From positions 1 through 53,673 of the forward strand of contig JAFSYM010000133.1 in assembly GCA_017450005.1 (NCBI GenBank): 53,673 nucleotides of DNA. Reading direction: 5' to 3'. Shown here piece by piece: positions 52,085-53,673 of the stretch; within the stretch, counting starts at the first letter, position 1; each line of letters starts with the position of its first letter. Source of the DNA: Clostridia bacterium (GTDB lineage: Bacteria; Bacillota; Clostridia; Oscillospirales; Acutalibacteraceae). The position numbers and the translations under genes are program-made. The notes below the pieces were generated by a model. It saw only the letters and a program-made list of their open reading frames with translations. It had not been told where the DNA came from and ran no database searches.

Positions 52085-53284
52085 ATGAAAAAGATGTTCA
52101 AAACCTGTATGACCCTTGCACTCTGCGTGCTGATTGCGGCCGCATCGTTTTCATGCGCCGCGGCAAAGGAGGATCTGATGACAGCACCCATGTATTTCAA
52201 TGATGACGGCCGGTTCAAAATACTGCACATCACGGATACGCATCTGCACGAAAACAACGTGCGCGATTCCATGCGGCTGATCGGTCTTGCGTGCGATACG
52301 GAGCAGCCCGATCTCGTGATGCTCACCGGCGATCTCGCGCCCGAGGACACCTACGAAGAGACGGTGGAGCGCATAGATTCGCTCATGCAGGCGTTTGAAA
52401 GCCGGCATATTCCAGTTGCCGTCTCGTTCGGCAACCACGACTCGGAGAACGGCGCATATACCAGAGAAGAGGTCATGGCGCTGTACAATTCTTACGACTG
52501 CTCGATTTCGATTGACGACGGCGATGCGCTGACAGGCTGCGGCACATACCTTGTGCCGTTGTGCCGTGCAGGGGAGGATACGCCGTGCTTCAACCTCTGG
52601 GTTTTTGATTCGGGCGACTACGACGGCGAAGGCCACTATGCGAACGTTGCCGAGGATCAGGTCGCATGGTATCGGGCGGTCTCGGAGGCGATGGAGAGAA
52701 ACAGCGGCAGGAAAATTTACTCGCTGGCATTCCAGCACATCATTGTCCCGCAGATTTATGATGCGCTCGAAAAAGTCAATCACAGAACGCTGTTCTCTTT
52801 TCCGCGCATCTATACCGAAGGCGAATACTACCGCTTCTCACCGGACTATACGAATTACGGCATGCTGAACGAATACCCGTGCCCCGGCTACTATGACCAC
52901 GGCCAGTTTGACGCCATGGTCGAGCGCGGGGATGTGCTGGCGATCTTCACCGGTCACGACCACACCAACGCGTTCGGCGTGCGCTACAAGGGGATCGACA
53001 TCGTCAATTCTCTGTCCACTCGCTACAACGGCGAAGTGTTCTCCACACAGTACGGCTACAGAGTCGTGGAACTGCGCGAGGATGCGCCGGACAAATACGA
53101 GACCCGCGTGGTACGCTGGTACGACTTCGCCCGCGATGCGCGCGTCAAAGCGGCAGCCGACAAGGATGAGCAGCGGATGCTGGCGGGAATCCGTTTTATG
53201 GGCATTTTCCAGAAGACGTTTACAGACATTGTCGTGCGCTTCACCGAGCTGTTTACCGGCAGGACGGTACGGTATCCGGATTGA
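52085..53284 (+). CDS. Secreted calcineurin-like metallophosphoesterase, paralogue 2
   Basis: This 399-residue protein begins MKKMFKTCMTLALCVLIAAA, a signal peptide that may be a lipoprotein type (ASFSC). The metallophosphoesterase blocks are ITDTHLHE, LTGDLAP, FGNHDSE, AFQHIIVP and TGHDHTN. It is a paralogue of the protein at 25373, but no iron operator lies in front. The ATG at 52085 has GGAG eight bases upstream. It is directly downstream of the fucosidase gene and so probably co-transcribed with the carbohydrate genes. Confidence 0.88.
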   Translation: MKKMFKTCMTLALCVLIAAASFSCAAAKEDLMTAPMYFNDDGRFKILHITDTHLHENNVRDSMRLIGLACDTEQPDLVMLTGDLAPEDTYEETVERIDSLMQAFESRHIPVAVSFGNHDSENGAYTREEVMALYNSYDCSISIDDGDALTGCGTYLVPLCRAGEDTPCFNLWVFDSGDYDGEGHYANVAEDQVAWYRAVSEAMERNSGRKIYSLAFQHIIVPQIYDALEKVNHRTLFSFPRIYTEGEYYRFSPDYTNYGMLNEYPCPGYYDHGQFDAMVERGDVLAIFTGHDHTNAFGVRYKGIDIVNSLSTRYNGEVFSTQYGYRVVELREDAPDKYETRVVRWYDFARDARVKAAADKDEQRMLAGIRFMGIFQKTFTDIVVRFTELFTGRTVRYPD

Positions 53285-53300
53285 TTGAAAGCAAAAAAGA

Positions 53301-53500
53301 CCCTCTTCACGGAATTTTGTGGGATTAGTAAACGTCCCCTTGTTTGTCATTGCGAGCGCCTTTATGGCGCGCGGCAATCCGTTCTCCATCTTATACATCT
53401 ATGCACTACCGGGGTTACGGATCGCCACGTCGCTTCGTTCCTCGCGATGACACCGCTTTTTATCGATATCTGACCATCCCACAAAAATTCGTGATGAACC
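53301..53500. mobile_element. MITE-like repeat, copy 2
   Basis: This 200-base unit has the same inverted ends as copy 1, TTCACGGAATTTTGTGGGAT and ATCCCACAAAAATTCGTGA, and the same inner GTCATTGCGAGCGCC and CTCGCGATGAC blocks. Only the middle differs. AAAAAAGAC occurs directly on both sides (53294-53302 and 53501-53509), possibly a target duplication or part of a neighbouring related repeat. Confidence 0.8.
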
Positions 53501-53603
53501 AAAAAAGACGCTCATCACGGATTTCCGTGCACCAAATACCAGCAAAGTGTCATCGCGAGCGAAGCGTGGCGATCTCCCGTAGATGCCGGTTGGTTTCCCT
53601 GTG
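53501..53603. repeat. Degenerate fragment of the same repeat family
   Basis: CTCATCACGGATTTCCGTG and GTCATCGCGAGCGAAGCGTGG resemble the ends and inner part of the 200-base repeat but in altered order. It looks like a decayed copy or a palindromic REP-like unit. Confidence 0.55.
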
Positions 53604-53673
53604 TAGGGCACGGATACATCCGTGCCGAAAAGGACGTTCCCTGCACCGCGGCACGCATGTATGCGTGCCCTAC
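53604..53673. repeat. Palindromic 70-base repeat at the window edge
   Basis: The unit begins GTAGGGCACGGATACATCCG and ends with the inverse CGTGCCCTAC exactly at the window end. Inner CGGCACGCATGTATGCGTGCC is itself palindromic. It is a separate repeat family from the 200-base element. Confidence 0.6.

Noticed and set aside
53301-53673. A CRISPR array at the window end
   Set aside because: The repeats are palindromic, of different lengths and families, and lack regular spacers or cas genes.

Overview
The window looks like a chromosomal segment from an anaerobic, GC-rich Firmicute, most likely a gut or rumen Clostridia of the Oscillospiraceae/Ruminococcaceae kind. The evidence is strong AGGAGG ribosome sites, TTGACA-N17-TATAAT promoters, a T-box leader, a ferredoxin-dependent 2-oxoacid oxidoreductase, a ferrous-iron (Feo) system and many secreted glycan-degrading enzymes. 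No rRNA, tRNA, CRISPR array or phage structural gene was seen. The taxonomic placement is inference.

Region 1 (1-5.5 kb, minus strand) is a metabolic unit that starts at an apparent isoleucine-type T-box leader. It runs through a fused HTH-cupin-acyl-CoA synthetase, a P-loop ATPase with its own promoter and a hairpin-rich leader, a 2x[4Fe-4S] ferredoxin, and the alpha and beta subunits of a branched-chain 2-oxoacid:ferredoxin oxidoreductase. The gamma subunit probably starts at the window edge. Because a T-box turns genes on when its tRNA is uncharged, the best reading is a route that makes isoleucine from 2-methylbutyrate: activation to the CoA ester, then reductive carboxylation. Region 2 (5.5-8.9 kb, minus) is a compact condensation protein / AMP-ligase / carrier protein triad, that is, a dissociated NRPS-like line of unknown product.

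Region 3 (9-18.5 kb) has a secreted protein of unknown function (minus), then on the plus strand a GH78 rhamnosidase, TcdA, an orphan peptide-type binding lipoprotein, RecG and a LysM-G5-M23 cell-wall hydrolase. Region 4 (18.5-21.3 kb) is an AT-rich island with a membrane-anchored zinc-ribbon protein, a divergent XRE regulator with putative 20-bp-spaced operators, small ORFs and several hairpins. A roughly 200-bp MITE-like repeat follows at 21.3 kb; a second copy lies at 53.3 kb.

Region 5 (21.5-31.5 kb) holds a heterodimeric ABC exporter (minus), a secreted metallophosphoesterase, an iron-type DtxR regulator, and a feo operon (feoA-feoA-feoB-cysteine-rich protein-HMA protein-ZIP transporter). 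Matching GGTTAG-N6-CTAACC operators sit in front of feo, in front of feoB and in front of the phosphoesterase, so all are predicted to be iron-controlled. Region 6 (31.6-36 kb) has a secreted lipase-like protein, an OhrR-glutathione peroxidase-flavodoxin stress group and an orphan radical SAM protein.

Region 7 (36-53.3 kb, mostly plus) is a carbohydrate and surface region: a GH36-like galactosidase, a membrane-anchored beta-helix protein, a flavin reductase-like protein, an Eis-type acetyltransferase, a lipoprotein, a GNAT enzyme, a secreted propeller-like protein, an SDR, two iron-sulphur aldo-keto reductases, a secreted DUF4038 (GH140-like) hydrolase, a CapA-like phosphoesterase, a GH29 fucosidase and a second secreted metallophosphoesterase. 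Rhamnosidase, fucosidase, galactosidase and apiosidase-like enzymes together suggest use of complex plant pectin side chains. The window ends in stacked palindromic repeats.
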